A stretch of DNA of 64,000 bases from Sphaerisporangium flaviroseum (GCF_039537005.1 NZ_BAAAZR010000002.1:124001-188000); one strand, 5' to 3'; shown: positions 17,439 through 27,130, counted from the stretch's first letter. Notes: a model not told the origin generated them from the letters alone. A program made the numbers and translations.

Positions 17439-18686
17439 ATGGCAGTCATCACGAACGTTCGCGAACAGGGAATCGCTCTACCGCCGGACCTGGTTCCCAC
17501 GCCGGAGGACATCATCGCCAGGGCCGAGGCGATCGCCCCATCGCTGATAGGGCGGCAGGCGGAGACCGAGGAGCGCACCTTCTACGCCGAGGACACCCAC
17601 GAGGAGTTCGCCAGGGCCGGCCTCTACCGGATACTCGTCCCCCGCCGCTACGGCGGTTACGAACTCGGCGTCGACACCTTCATGCGCGTGGTGATGACGC
17701 TCACCCGGGCCTGCCCCTCGACCGGATGGATGTACTGCCTCGGAGCCGCGCACGCGCTGGCCGTGGCCACACTGTTCGACGAGCGCGCCCAGGCCGAGAT
17801 CTTCGACGGCGACTTCATCTGTCCCGCCACGATCATGCCGGGCGGCACCGCCGAGCGCACCGCCGACGGGGACTGGGTGATCAACGGCATGTGGAGCTAC
17901 TGCTCCGGTTCGCCCTACGCCACCCACTTCCTCGGCCACGTGCTGGTCTCGCCTGCGGAGGGCGAGCCGCCGGTACCCATGCTGTTCATCGCCCCGCGCA
18001 GCCAGTGGAGGCGCCTGGACGACTGGGGCGGGCAGCTCGGCCTCAAGGGCAGCGGGTCGCACAGCATCGTGATCGAGAACGCCCGCATTCCCGACTACTT
18101 CACCATCGACACCCACCTGAGCCAGGTGACCGTGACCGAGGGCACGCCGGGGCTGGCGCTGCACGGCAACCCGCAGTACGGAGGCGGGCCGCTCAGCTTC
18201 ATGATCCTGGAGAGCGCCGTGCTCGCGGTGGGCATGGCCTTGGGCGCGCTCGACGCCTACGAGGACCTCATGCGGTCGCGGACGACCTCGTTCCCGCCGA
18301 TCACCGGCCGCGCGGAGAATCCCGACTTCCAGTACTGGTACGGCCAGGCGGCCGGCATGATCGCCACGGCGGAGACCGCCATCACCGGCGCGCTCCAGCA
18401 GTGGATCGACACCTGCGCGCGCGGCTCGGCGGCGTTCACCGGCGAGCAGGAGCTGCGGCTCGCGGGGATCGGCCGCGAGGTGGTCAAGCTGAGCTGGAAC
18501 GCCGTCCAGCAGTACCTGTTCCCGACCGCCGGCTCCAGCTCGGTGCGCAACGGCGAGCGCGTGGAGCGCGTGTGGCGGGACATGTCCACGCTCCACACCC
18601 ATGCCGGAGTCTCGATCTATCTGTCCAGCATGGCCAGCCGCGAGTACGCGATGGCGCGCTTCGGCATCGTGGACCCGCATTTCTGA
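17439..18686 (+). CDS. acyl-CoA dehydrogenase-fold flavin monooxygenase (group D)
   Basis: A 415-residue member of the acyl-CoA dehydrogenase superfamily, closest in layout to two-component hydroxylases such as HsaA and the sugar N-oxygenases KijD3/CalE10. FARAGLYRILVPRRYGGYEL, PSTGWMYCLG and DDWGGQLGLKGSGSHSIVIE are the family blocks. The catalytic Glu typical of true dehydrogenases was not identified. These enzymes need reduced flavin from a separate reductase, which is not visible here. A paralogue is at 29842-31026. It could oxygenate the aromatic ring, scaffold or sugar. Confidence 0.82.
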   Translation: MAVITNVREQGIALPPDLVPTPEDIIARAEAIAPSLIGRQAETEERTFYAEDTHEEFARAGLYRILVPRRYGGYELGVDTFMRVVMTLTRACPSTGWMYCLGAAHALAVATLFDERAQAEIFDGDFICPATIMPGGTAERTADGDWVINGMWSYCSGSPYATHFLGHVLVSPAEGEPPVPMLFIAPRSQWRRLDDWGGQLGLKGSGSHSIVIENARIPDYFTIDTHLSQVTVTEGTPGLALHGNPQYGGGPLSFMILESAVLAVGMALGALDAYEDLMRSRTTSFPPITGRAENPDFQYWYGQAAGMIATAETAITGALQQWIDTCARGSAAFTGEQELRLAGIGREVVKLSWNAVQQYLFPTAGSSSVRNGERVERVWRDMSTLHTHAGVSIYLSSMASREYAMARFGIVDPHF

Positions 18687-18702
18687 TCGGATGCCGAACC
18701 TT

Positions 18703-18736
18703 CGCCGGCCGTGCCCGTCCCCGGGCGCGGCCGGCG
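18703..18736. terminator. hairpin terminator after flavin monooxygenase
   Basis: CGCCGGCCG with inner GCCCG pairs with CGGGC and CGGCCGGCG around a short loop, 17 bp past the stop codon. Confidence 0.75.
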
Positions 18737-18893
18737 GCGTTCCGGGACCCAGCCCCTTCCGCCGGTGATTTCCCTTTCCTCTGGACGGTTCTCCCTTTCT
18801 CCATGAGAACCGGAATCCGCAGGGCCCGGCGTCCTTTCAGGTCACCGGATTTCCAGGGGAGCCGGGCGATAAATGCGTCGCCGCCGTGCCGCA

Positions 18894-18911
18894 GCATTCC
18901 AGGAGATGCGG
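18894..18911 (+). promoter_or_regulatory. cluster box 8, upstream of FAD monooxygenase-NRPS operon
   Basis: GCATTCCAGGAGATGCGG is followed after exactly 17 nt by TGACGATGTACC (18929-18940), nearly identical to the -10 region of box 2. It would drive 19088-25382 with a leader of about 145 nt. The rest of the 401-bp gap holds only the terminator at 18703-18736. Confidence 0.78.
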
Positions 18912-19087
18912 TGGGGAGCGGCCGGGCGTGACGATGTACCAGTGAGGACCGATACGAGCGGCCGGTGGAATTCGGGCGAGTCGTAAGGTCCCCGGGGACA
19001 GGCAATGGCTGGTCATATACGACCGTCGACAGAAGCCGCGCAGCCGACCCCCGATGCAAATTCGGAATTCCGAGGAGGTAACCCGTA

Positions 19088-20488
19088 ATGGGCGATGTGT
19101 CAGGGACTCGCGCGGTGGTGCTCGGTGGAAGCCTTGCCGGACTGTTCGCGGCCAGAGTGCTCTCCGATGCCTACGACGAGGTGGTCATCGTCGATCGCGA
19201 CGAGCTGATCGACGTGGAGGGGCCGCGACGCGGCTGCCCGCAGGGACGTCACATCAACGGGCTGATGACCCGCGGCCAGATGGCCATGGAGGAGATGTAC
19301 CCGGGGATCACGACCGAGATCTTCGACGACGGCACGCCCCAGGGTGACCTGGCGGGGACCGTCCGCTGGTACGCCCTCGGCAAGCACCTCAGGCAGGAGC
19401 CCGCCGGCATGATCTGCGTCGCCGCCAGCCGGCCGATGCTGGAGAAGCACGTCCGCCGGCGGACGGCGGCCCTGGGCAACGTGACCTTCCGCGAGCGGCA
19501 CGACATCCTCGGCCTGGTCGCCACGCCGGAGCGCAGCAAGATCACCGGTGTCCGCGTGCAGAGCATCGCCACCGACGGCGGCGAGGACATCATCGACGCC
19601 GACCTCGTCGTCGACGCCACCGGCCGTGGCTCCCGTACCCCCATCTGGCTGGAGGACCTGGGCTACCAGCGGGTCGTCGAGGACCGCAAGAAGATCGGTC
19701 TCGGCTACGGCACCCAGCACTACCGGCTGCGCACCGACCCCTACGACGGCGACCTGTCGATCAACACCATCGCCCACCCCAAGCTGCCCCGCGGTGCGAT
19801 CTTCACCAAGACGGACGGCGGCCGCGTCGAGCTCACGGTCTACGGCATCCTCGGCGACCACCCGCCGACCGACCAGCAGGGCTACTTCGAGTTCGTCAAG
19901 TCGCTCGGCATCCCCGAGATCTACGAGGCCGTCATCGCCGCCGAGCCGCTCGACGAGCCGACCGCGTTCCGCTTCCCGACCACCCTGCGGCGCCGGTACG
20001 AGGACATGGACCGCTTCCCCGACGGCCTGCTGGTGGTCGGCGACGCCGTGACCTGCTTCAACCCGATCTACGCCGGTGGCATGACGGTCGCGGCGCTGTC
20101 CGCGCTGACCATGCGCGACCACCTGCACAGCGGCGCCGCCCCGCAGCCGCTCCAGTACTTCCGCGACCTCGCGCGCGACGTCATCGACCCGCCGTGGGAG
20201 GTCACGCACGCCGTCGACCTCGGCTTCCCCGGCGTCGAGGGCAAGCGCACGTTCTCGATCCGCATGCGGCAGGTGATGACCAACCTCATCTACCGGGCGG
20301 GTGCCCGCGACAGCAGGGTCACCGCGGCCTACTTCCGCGTGGCCGGCCAGGTGGAGCGGCCCGAGACGCTGATGCGGCCGAAGTTCCTCCTGCGCGTGCT
20401 GCTGGGGGCGGCGGGCCTGTCCAAGGTCCGGGAGGCCAAGGGCCACTGGACCTGGACCGGGGAGAAGGCGAAGGTCCCCGCCCTCTGA
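19088..20488 (+). CDS. FAD-dependent monooxygenase
   Basis: A 466-residue flavoprotein of the p-hydroxybenzoate hydroxylase-like class. The N-terminal dinucleotide fold is AVVLGGSLAGLFAARVL. DLVVDATGRGSRTP sits in the middle. The second FAD motif is LLVVGDAVTCFNPIYAGGM near residues 317-335. There is no C-terminal thioredoxin-like domain. The family hydroxylates aromatics, epoxidises alkenes or oxidises quinols with NAD(P)H and O2. GAGGAGG precedes the ATG. It is the first gene of the operon with the NRPS and the aminomutase, starting 39 bp before the NRPS gene. Confidence 0.85.
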   Translation: MGDVSGTRAVVLGGSLAGLFAARVLSDAYDEVVIVDRDELIDVEGPRRGCPQGRHINGLMTRGQMAMEEMYPGITTEIFDDGTPQGDLAGTVRWYALGKHLRQEPAGMICVAASRPMLEKHVRRRTAALGNVTFRERHDILGLVATPERSKITGVRVQSIATDGGEDIIDADLVVDATGRGSRTPIWLEDLGYQRVVEDRKKIGLGYGTQHYRLRTDPYDGDLSINTIAHPKLPRGAIFTKTDGGRVELTVYGILGDHPPTDQQGYFEFVKSLGIPEIYEAVIAAEPLDEPTAFRFPTTLRRRYEDMDRFPDGLLVVGDAVTCFNPIYAGGMTVAALSALTMRDHLHSGAAPQPLQYFRDLARDVIDPPWEVTHAVDLGFPGVEGKRTFSIRMRQVMTNLIYRAGARDSRVTAAYFRVAGQVERPETLMRPKFLLRVLLGAAGLSKVREAKGHWTWTGEKAKVPAL

Positions 20489-20526
20489 AGGTCGTCTCAC
20501 GTCGCCGAACCTCGAAGGGAACATGA

Positions 20527-23500
20527 GTGACCGAGGCATCTCGTACCCGTGGGTCCCACCCCTGGCGAGCCGTGACGTCCCACGCACAGGACAGGGCGTG
20601 GTTCCTGGACAGGCTGGTCCCCGGCTCGCCGGCGCACACCCTGTCCAGGGCCTACCTGGTGACCGGCGAGCTGGACCTGGAGGCCCTGGGCGCCGCGTGG
20701 CACGAGGTGACCCGCCGGCACGAGATCCTCAGGACCACCCTGGCCGAGACCGGCGGGCGGCCCGTGCAGGAGATCGCCGCCGCGGGCCGGGCCGCCGTCC
20801 CGTTCACCGATCTGGGCGCGCTCGCCTGGCAGGCCGAGCGGTGGCGCGCCGAGCAGGCGGCCATGCCGTTCGACCTGGCGACGGGGCCGCTCGCCCGGGT
20901 GGCCGTCGCGCGGGTGGGCGCCTCTCAGTACATGGTGTGCCTGCAGACGCATCGGGCGGTCAGCGACGCCCGCTCGATGTCCATCCTGGTGGACGAGGTC
21001 TCCGCGTGTTACGCGGCGGCGGTGGAGGGCCGGTCGCCGGCCGGCTCCCTTCTCCCTCTTCCGTTCCAGTATGTCGATTACGCCCGCAGGCAGCGCCGGC
21101 GGCTGGACACGCCCCGGCACCGGCGCGTGCTGGACTGGTGGGTCTCGGCACTGACGCCGCTCCCACCCCCGCCTGCCCTGCCGGTGGACCGTCCGCGCCC
21201 TCCGGCGCCGTCACTCCAGGAGGGTGTGGCGCGGTTCGACTGGGGCGAGGACCTCGCAGGCGCCCTGGCCGGGTTCTGCCGGGCGGAGGGGAAGCCCGCG
21301 TTCGCCGTCCTGCTGGCGGGATTCCAGGCGCTGCTCTGCCGCTACGCCGGTGAGCAGCGCGTGGCGGTGGGCGTGCCGGTGACGGTTCGCCCCGGCGACG
21401 GTTTCCGCGACCTCATCGGCCCCTTCGAGAACCTGCTGGTCCTCCCCGCCGACCTCTCGGGCGGTCCCACCTTCCGTGAGCTGACCGGGCGGGTGGCCGC
21501 CACGGCGGCGGGGGCGCTCGACCACAGAGGGCTTCCCTTCGACCAGCTGGTGCGAGCGCTGAACGCCGATCGGGACCCGCGGCGGCTCCCGCTGTGCGAC
21601 GCCGTGTTCGTCTACCACGACGCCCCCGAGTCCGAGCTCAGGCTCCCCGGCGCCGAGGTCCGGCGCCTGCGGGCCGATGACGGCCTCACGGGCGCCGACC
21701 TGACGCTGACGGCCGACCGGCCCGGCTCCTCGGTCACCGGATCCCTGCGGTATCGCGAGAGCCTCTTCGACCACGCGTCCGCGCGGCTCATTCTCGGCCA
21801 GTTGCGCACCCTGCTCTCCGCGGCGCTGCGCGAGCCGGACCTGCCGGTCGGCGAGTTGCCGCTGGAAGAGCCGCACAGCGTGCTCGCGGCCGTACGCGAG
21901 GCGGACCTGACCGGCGCGGACATCCCCGAGCGGCCGGTCCACGAGCTGGTGCACCAGTGCGCTCGGCGTGACCCGCACGCGGTCGCGATCGCGACGGACG
22001 GCTACACGGTCACCTACCGCGAGCTGGAACGCGAGGCGGCGGCGGTGACGCTGGCGCTGCGTGCGCTCGGCGGGGTCGAGGGCCTGCCGGTCGCCGTGCG
22101 CATGTCATCCGGGCCCGGCCAGATCGCCGCGTCGCTCGGAGTGCTGGACGCGGGCGCGCGCCTGGTCTGTCTCGGCGCGGGTGACACGGGCGAGCGCGGC
22201 AGAGCGGTGCTCACCGACCTGCGGCCGGCCTGCGTGGTGCTGGACGGCGAGTCGGCCGGCGACGAGCTGGCCACCTGGTATGTGGAAGAGTTGGGCGGCC
22301 GGCTGCTCGACATCACCGGACTGGACCGTGACGGCGACGTGCCGTCCGCTCGTACCGAGATGGGCGAGCCGGCCTACGTCACCTACACCTCAGGCTCGAC
22401 CGGCAGGCCCAAGGGCATCCCCCAGTCGCATGCCACCTTCGCGCAGTTCGTCACCTGGTTCGCCGGGGAGTTCGGCATCGGGCCGGGCGCGCGGGTGGCG
22501 CAGTGGGCGGCACCGGGGTACGACGCGAGCCTGGTCGAGGCCTTCGCGGCGCTCACCGCGGGCGCGACGCTGTGCCCGGTGCCCGACCGGATCAGGGCGA
22601 ACCCCGAGCGGATCGCCCTCTGGCTCTCGGCGGAACGGATCACCCACTTCCAGACCGTCCCGAGCTTCGCGCGGCGGCTGCTCGGCGTGGTCAACGAGCG
22701 CAGACCGGTGGAGCGGCTCATCGCCCTCGGCCATCTCCTGCTCGCGGGCGAGGCGCTGCCGGGAGAGCTGGCGAACGGGCTGCGCTCGGCCTTTCCCTGG
22801 GCGCGGCTGGTCAACATGTACGGACCGACCGAGTCGATCCTGGCCACCTGGCACGAGGTCGCCGGTCCGGCGCACGGAACGGTGCCGATCGGCACGTCCA
22901 TCCCCGGGCGCCAGGTCCTGGTGCTGGACGAGCGGGACCGGCCCTGCCCGCCGGGCGTCACCGGTCAGATCGTCATCCACAGCCCTTACCTGACCCCGGG
23001 TTACGCCGGCGCCGCCTCAGGCGAGGTCTCCGCCTTCCGCCCGGTCCATGACCTTGCGGGATCGGAAGGGAGCGTGGGCCGCTGGTACCGGACCGGTGAC
23101 CTCGGCCGCAGGCGGTGGGACGGCACGCTGGAGTTCGGCGGGCGCAGGGACTTCCAGATCAAGTTCAACGGCACGCGAGTGGAGCTCACCGACATCGAGG
23201 CGGCGCTGGCCGATGAGGAGTCGGTCGCGGAGTGCGCGGTGGTCCCGGTCGCCGACCCCCAAGGGCTGGTGACCCGCCTGGTGGCGTACGTCGTGCCGCA
23301 CGCGACGGCGGTGGAGCAGGAGGTCGCGCCGGCGAGCCTGTGGCGGGCCGGGCTGCGCCGCCGGTTCGGCAAGTCGACGCTGCCGGTGTCGTTCACCACC
23401 TTGAGCGAGCTCCCGCGCAACGTGGGCGGCAAGATCGACCGGCGCGCGCTGCCGGACCCCGCCCGTTCGCTCGCCGGAGCCTCCGGCGTGCCGGAAAGCG

Positions 23501-23763
23501 AGACCGGGCGGGCGATGGCCGAGCTCTGGTCGGAACTGCTGGGCGACGAGCCGGGGCAGGCGAAGGCCGCCTTCTCGGCGAACGACACCTTCTTCGCGTC
23601 AGGCGGGCATTCCCTGCTGGTGCCGGTGCTGCTCGACCGGATCCGCGAGCGCTTCGGCGTGACGGTGTCGCTCTGGGAATACTTCGCGAACCCGACGATC
23701 GTCGGGCTCTCAGCCCTGGTCGATACGCGAATTTCTTCAACCGAACTGCTACTGACATCGTGA
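20527..23763 (+). CDS. NRPS module, condensation-adenylation-carrier
   Basis: A 1078-residue single-module NRPS. The C domain (about 10-450) has THRAVSDAR instead of HHxxxDG. The second His (142) and Asp147 remain, but the first His is Thr and the Gly is Ala. The A domain (about 480-970) has YTSGSTGRPKGIP near 620. By-eye pocket residues are D-A-V-Q-L-A-M-I-L, with the key Asp kept. The carrier (about 990-1075) has FFASGGHSLL with Ser1029 for phosphopantetheine. The gene sits beside the aminomutase, so beta-tyrosine is the likely substrate. The C domain may be inactive or specialised. GTG is the start behind GAAGGGA; an out-of-frame ATG lies four bases upstream. Confidence 0.9.
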   Translation: MTEASRTRGSHPWRAVTSHAQDRAWFLDRLVPGSPAHTLSRAYLVTGELDLEALGAAWHEVTRRHEILRTTLAETGGRPVQEIAAAGRAAVPFTDLGALAWQAERWRAEQAAMPFDLATGPLARVAVARVGASQYMVCLQTHRAVSDARSMSILVDEVSACYAAAVEGRSPAGSLLPLPFQYVDYARRQRRRLDTPRHRRVLDWWVSALTPLPPPPALPVDRPRPPAPSLQEGVARFDWGEDLAGALAGFCRAEGKPAFAVLLAGFQALLCRYAGEQRVAVGVPVTVRPGDGFRDLIGPFENLLVLPADLSGGPTFRELTGRVAATAAGALDHRGLPFDQLVRALNADRDPRRLPLCDAVFVYHDAPESELRLPGAEVRRLRADDGLTGADLTLTADRPGSSVTGSLRYRESLFDHASARLILGQLRTLLSAALREPDLPVGELPLEEPHSVLAAVREADLTGADIPERPVHELVHQCARRDPHAVAIATDGYTVTYRELEREAAAVTLALRALGGVEGLPVAVRMSSGPGQIAASLGVLDAGARLVCLGAGDTGERGRAVLTDLRPACVVLDGESAGDELATWYVEELGGRLLDITGLDRDGDVPSARTEMGEPAYVTYTSGSTGRPKGIPQSHATFAQFVTWFAGEFGIGPGARVAQWAAPGYDASLVEAFAALTAGATLCPVPDRIRANPERIALWLSAERITHFQTVPSFARRLLGVVNERRPVERLIALGHLLLAGEALPGELANGLRSAFPWARLVNMYGPTESILATWHEVAGPAHGTVPIGTSIPGRQVLVLDERDRPCPPGVTGQIVIHSPYLTPGYAGAASGEVSAFRPVHDLAGSEGSVGRWYRTGDLGRRRWDGTLEFGGRRDFQIKFNGTRVELTDIEAALADEESVAECAVVPVADPQGLVTRLVAYVVPHATAVEQEVAPASLWRAGLRRRFGKSTLPVSFTTLSELPRNVGGKIDRRALPDPARSLAGASGVPESETGRAMAELWSELLGDEPGQAKAAFSANDTFFASGGHSLLVPVLLDRIRERFGVTVSLWEYFANPTIVGLSALVDTRISSTELLLTS

Positions 23764-23777
23764 TGGGGTGAGATGGC

Positions 23778-25382
23778 GTGACTCTGGTGGACACCACAGT
23801 GACGGTCGATTTCGACGGCGAGAGCCTGGACATCGCAGGCATCCGCCGGGTGGCCGAGGACGGCGCACCGTGCAGCGTGGCCCCGGCGGCCCTGGCCCGG
23901 GCCGCCACCAGCCGGCAGATCTTCGAGCACACCGTACGGCAGGGGATCCCCGTCTACGGTGTCACCACCGGATACGGTGAGATGATCTACATGCTGGTCG
24001 ACACCTCCAAGGAGGTGGAGCTGCAGACCAACCTGGTCCGCAGCCACAGTGCCGGCGTCGGCCCGCTGTTCGCCGAGGACGAGGCGAGGGCCATCCTCGC
24101 CGCCCGGCTGAACGCCCTGGCCAAGGGCCACTCGGCCGTACGGCCGGAACTGCTCGAGCGCCTGGCGCTGTACCTCAACATGGGCATCACCCCGGCCATC
24201 CCGGAGATCGGCTCGCTCGGTGCGAGCGGCGACCTCGCGACCCTGGCGCACATCGCGGTCACCGTCATCGGCGAGGGCTACGTCCTGCGCGACGGCAAGC
24301 GGACCGAGACCGGCACCGTCCTTCGGGAGCTCGGCATCGAGCCGCTGAAGCTCCGCTTCAAGGAGGGGCTCGCGCTCATCAACGGCACCTCCGGCATGAC
24401 CGGGCTAGGGTCCCTGGTGGTCGGCCGGGCCCTCGACCAGGTGCGCCAGGCCGAGATCGTCACGGCGCTGGTCGTGGAGACCCTGAGGGGTTCGACCAGC
24501 CCGTTCCTGGCGGAGGGGCATGACATCGCCCGCCCGCACCGGGGGCAGATCGACACCGCGGCCAACATGCGGGCGCTGATGCTCGGCAGCGGTGTCACCG
24601 TGGACCACGCCGAGCTGCGGGAGCAGGCACAGCAGCAGAAGAACGGCGACGGCGTCTCGCGCACCGAGGTCTACCTGCAGAAGGCGTACACACTGCGCGC
24701 CATCCCGCAGGTCGTCGGCGCCGTCCGGGACACCCTGTACCACGCGACCGACAAGCTCAGCATCGAGCTCAACTCGGCCAACGACAACCCGCTCTTCTTC
24801 GAGGACAAGGAGATCTTCCACGGAGCGAACTTCCACGGCCAGCCGATCGCCTTCGCGATGGACTATGTCACCATCGCCCTCACCCAGCTCGGCGTGTTCT
24901 CCGAGCGCCGGACCAACCGGTTGCTGAACCGGCATCTCAGCGACGGACTCCCCGAGTTCCTCGTCGCGGGCGACCCCGGGCTCAACAGCGGGTTCGCGGG
25001 CGCGCAGTACCCGGCGACCGCGCTGGTCGCCGAGAACCGGACCATCGGCCCGGCCAGCACCCAGAGTGTCCCCTCCAACGGCGACAACCAGGACGTGGTG
25101 AGCATGGGCCTGATCGCCGCCCGCAACGCCCGCAGGGTACTGGGCAACAACAACAAGATCCTCGCCGTCGAGTACCTCTCCGCGGCGCAGGCGGTCGACC
25201 TGTCCGGCAGGTACGACGGGCTCAGCCGTACGGGCAAGGCCACCTACGACCTGGTCCGCTCGCTGGTGCCCACGCTGGACCGCGACCGCTTCATGTCCGA
25301 CGACATCGAGCTGGTGGCCGCCGCGCTGTCGCGAGGCGAGTTCCTCGCGGCCGCCACGAGCACCGACGTCGAACTGCGCTAG
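23778..25382 (+). CDS. MIO-dependent aromatic amino acid aminomutase (tyrosine 2,3-aminomutase type)
   Basis: A 534-residue HAL/PAL-family enzyme. Ala149-Ser150-Gly151 in GSLGASGDLATL form the MIO prosthetic group. YGVTTGYGEMIYML (Tyr60 onward) carries the catalytic Tyr and closely resembles the SgcC4/MdpC4 aminomutases. It should convert L-tyrosine to beta-tyrosine, with the ammonia lyase (coumarate) as the alternative. It starts at GTG 14 bp after the NRPS stop and is the last gene of that operon. Neighbouring A domain, free PCP, free C domain and SgcC-like hydroxylase all support the aminomutase role. Confidence 0.9.
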   Translation: MTLVDTTVTVDFDGESLDIAGIRRVAEDGAPCSVAPAALARAATSRQIFEHTVRQGIPVYGVTTGYGEMIYMLVDTSKEVELQTNLVRSHSAGVGPLFAEDEARAILAARLNALAKGHSAVRPELLERLALYLNMGITPAIPEIGSLGASGDLATLAHIAVTVIGEGYVLRDGKRTETGTVLRELGIEPLKLRFKEGLALINGTSGMTGLGSLVVGRALDQVRQAEIVTALVVETLRGSTSPFLAEGHDIARPHRGQIDTAANMRALMLGSGVTVDHAELREQAQQQKNGDGVSRTEVYLQKAYTLRAIPQVVGAVRDTLYHATDKLSIELNSANDNPLFFEDKEIFHGANFHGQPIAFAMDYVTIALTQLGVFSERRTNRLLNRHLSDGLPEFLVAGDPGLNSGFAGAQYPATALVAENRTIGPASTQSVPSNGDNQDVVSMGLIAARNARRVLGNNNKILAVEYLSAAQAVDLSGRYDGLSRTGKATYDLVRSLVPTLDRDRFMSDDIELVAAALSRGEFLAAATSTDVELR

Positions 25383-25392
25383 ACCTTTCCAG

Positions 25393-25420
25393 GGGCGAGC
25401 GGGCCGGGCCCCGCTCGCCC
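25393..25420. terminator. hairpin terminator after aminomutase
   Basis: GGGCGAGCGGG pairs with CCCGCTCGCCC over 11 bp with a 6-nt loop and is followed by TTCTCG. Confidence 0.75.
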
Positions 25421-25464
25421 TTCTCGTCGCCGGCGGTACGGCGCCCCGCCGGCGGCGAAATTCG

Positions 25465-25482
25465 GCAATGCGGAAGAACCGC
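25465..25482 (+). promoter_or_regulatory. degenerate cluster box 10, upstream of condensation enzyme
   Basis: GCAATGCGGAAGAACCGC keeps the GCAAT and GAAGA parts but loses ATGCGG. TAAAAT stands exactly 17 nt later (25500-25505), the best -10 of the set. It lies about 196 bp before the condensation gene. Confidence 0.45.
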
Positions 25483-25677
25483 GATCCGGCCGTGAACAAT
25501 AAAATGAACGAGACCGCCGTGCGCTATTTCGTCCGGGCCGCGCGGTCAGTTGATTCCGTTCAACGAACGTCCCTGGAATGGTGAATTCCATTTCAAGGGA
25601 CGGCGAGCGACCCGCACATCCGTACCGAGCCGGCGGTCCGATGCGCACGCAGACCTTGAAGGGGGTTTGGGGCGTCA

Positions 25678-27054
25678 ATGAGCATTTCTGAGACATCGAA
25701 TCCACCGAGTCACGTGGTGGAGCGCATTCCGCTGTCCTTCAACCAGGAATTCCTGGTCATGTTCGACAGGGGTGACGGCGAGGGGCCGTTCGGCTCCCGG
25801 TACAACATCTTCTACGGCTGGCGCCTCAAGGGGACGATCGACCTCGGCACGCTGCAGGAGGCGCTGAACGACGTGGTGGCCCGGCACGAGGCGCTGCGCA
25901 CGCTGATCGTCGCCGACGACGAGGGAAGACGCCAGACGATCCTTCCCCCGAGCCCTCCCCAGTTGTCGGTCCGCGATCTGTCGCAGACGCCCCCGGGTGA
26001 GCGCGACCGCCGCGCGGGGGAACTGCTCAACGAGGCAGAGGCCGGCGCCTACGGCGTTCAGGAGCTTCCCCTGCTGCGCGCGGTGCTCGGCCGGTTCGAC
26101 GACCAGGACGCGGTCCTGGTGCTCATCGCCCACCACACCGCCGTCGACGAGTGGTCGATGCGGCTGCTCATGCGCGACCTGGCCTCCTTCTACGCCACCC
26201 GGCGGGGCTTCCAGGTGCCGGAGCTTCCCGAAGTCCACCAGTACCAGGAGTTCGCGCGCTGGCAGCTGCAGAACCTCACCGGCGCCGGCGGGGACGCCTC
26301 GCGTGAGTACTGGCGGGAGAAGCTGCAGAACGCGCGGGTCTCCGCGAGCGTCACCGACCACCGGCGGTCCGAAGGGCTGCCGAAGACCACGGGGTGGCAC
26401 CGTTTCGCGATCGACCAGGAGTCGACCTCGGCGATCCTCAAGATCGCCAGGGAGACGCGCAGCTCCCCGTTCATGATCCTTCTTTCCGCGTACAACGTGC
26501 TCCTGCGCGACAGCCTCGGCAGCACCGACATCGTCGTGCCCACGTTCACCTCCGGCCGAGGCCAGGCGCGGTTCCACAACACAGTGGGATCGTTCTTCAA
26601 CTTCATGCCGCTCAGGACGGACCTCACCGGCTGCGCGACCTTCCGCGAGGTGGTCGAGCGGACCCGGGCCACCTGCATGGAGGCCTACTCCCACGACATC
26701 CCCTTCGCCCAGGTCATGGGGGAGGCTCCCGCGCTCATGAGCCCCCTGGCCGAGGACGACAGGGCCGTCTGCGCGTTCCAGGTCTTCCGGTCTCCGTTCC
26801 CGACCGGTCGCGAGCTGGCCGGCGACCTGGAGTACACCGAGATCCCAAGGCGGCTGTCGCAGTCGGAGGGAGGGGACGTCCCCGACGGCGCGCTGTGGCA
26901 GCTGGAGATCGACTCCTCCGGGGAGATCCTCGGGACCCTGGGATACAACCGCAACCTGTTCGAGGAGAGCACGTTCAGCACCTTGGCGTCGGAGTTCGCC
27001 CGGGTGCTGCGCGAGGGTATCACCGCTCCGGACGCCCCGTTGCGGCAGAGCTGA
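25678..27054 (+). CDS. free-standing condensation enzyme (SgcC5-like)
   Basis: A 458-residue discrete C domain with no A or carrier domain. IAHHTAVDEWSM carries His152, His153 and Asp157, so the catalytic His is intact. NTVGSFFNFMPLRTDL and HDIPFAQVM match the later core motifs. In C-1027, SgcC5 joins carrier-bound beta-amino acid to a hydroxyl of the enediyne core as an ester. A similar step is inferred here, with the free carrier encoded 127 bp downstream as donor. AAGGGGG precedes the ATG. The acceptor nucleophile is not known. Confidence 0.87.
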   Translation: MSISETSNPPSHVVERIPLSFNQEFLVMFDRGDGEGPFGSRYNIFYGWRLKGTIDLGTLQEALNDVVARHEALRTLIVADDEGRRQTILPPSPPQLSVRDLSQTPPGERDRRAGELLNEAEAGAYGVQELPLLRAVLGRFDDQDAVLVLIAHHTAVDEWSMRLLMRDLASFYATRRGFQVPELPEVHQYQEFARWQLQNLTGAGGDASREYWREKLQNARVSASVTDHRRSEGLPKTTGWHRFAIDQESTSAILKIARETRSSPFMILLSAYNVLLRDSLGSTDIVVPTFTSGRGQARFHNTVGSFFNFMPLRTDLTGCATFREVVERTRATCMEAYSHDIPFAQVMGEAPALMSPLAEDDRAVCAFQVFRSPFPTGRELAGDLEYTEIPRRLSQSEGGDVPDGALWQLEIDSSGEILGTLGYNRNLFEESTFSTLASEFARVLREGITAPDAPLRQS

Positions 27055-27058
27055 CGGC

Positions 27059-27090
27059 CGCGGGGCCCGTCCGTCCGGACGGACCCCGCG
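27059..27090. terminator. intra-operon inverted repeat
   Basis: CGCGGGG at 27059 and CGTCCGTCC pair with the mirrored GGACGGAC and CCCCGCG, giving a hairpin between the condensation and carrier genes. It may attenuate or process the transcript so that carrier and condensation levels differ. Confidence 0.5.
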
Positions 27091-27109
27091 CCGGTGCAGG
27101 CATGAGTTC

Positions 27110-27130
27110 GGCCCGCATGACGTGCGGGCC
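27110..27130. terminator. second intra-operon hairpin
   Basis: GGCCCGCA pairs perfectly with TGCGGGCC around a 5-nt loop, 50 bp before the carrier protein start. It lacks a T-tract, so it may be an RNA-processing or stability element rather than a terminator. Confidence 0.45.

Noticed and set aside
20523..21353. ATG-started frame overlapping the NRPS start
   Set aside because: It encodes Arg/Gly/Pro-rich low-complexity sequence; the GTG four bases later opens the true condensation domain.
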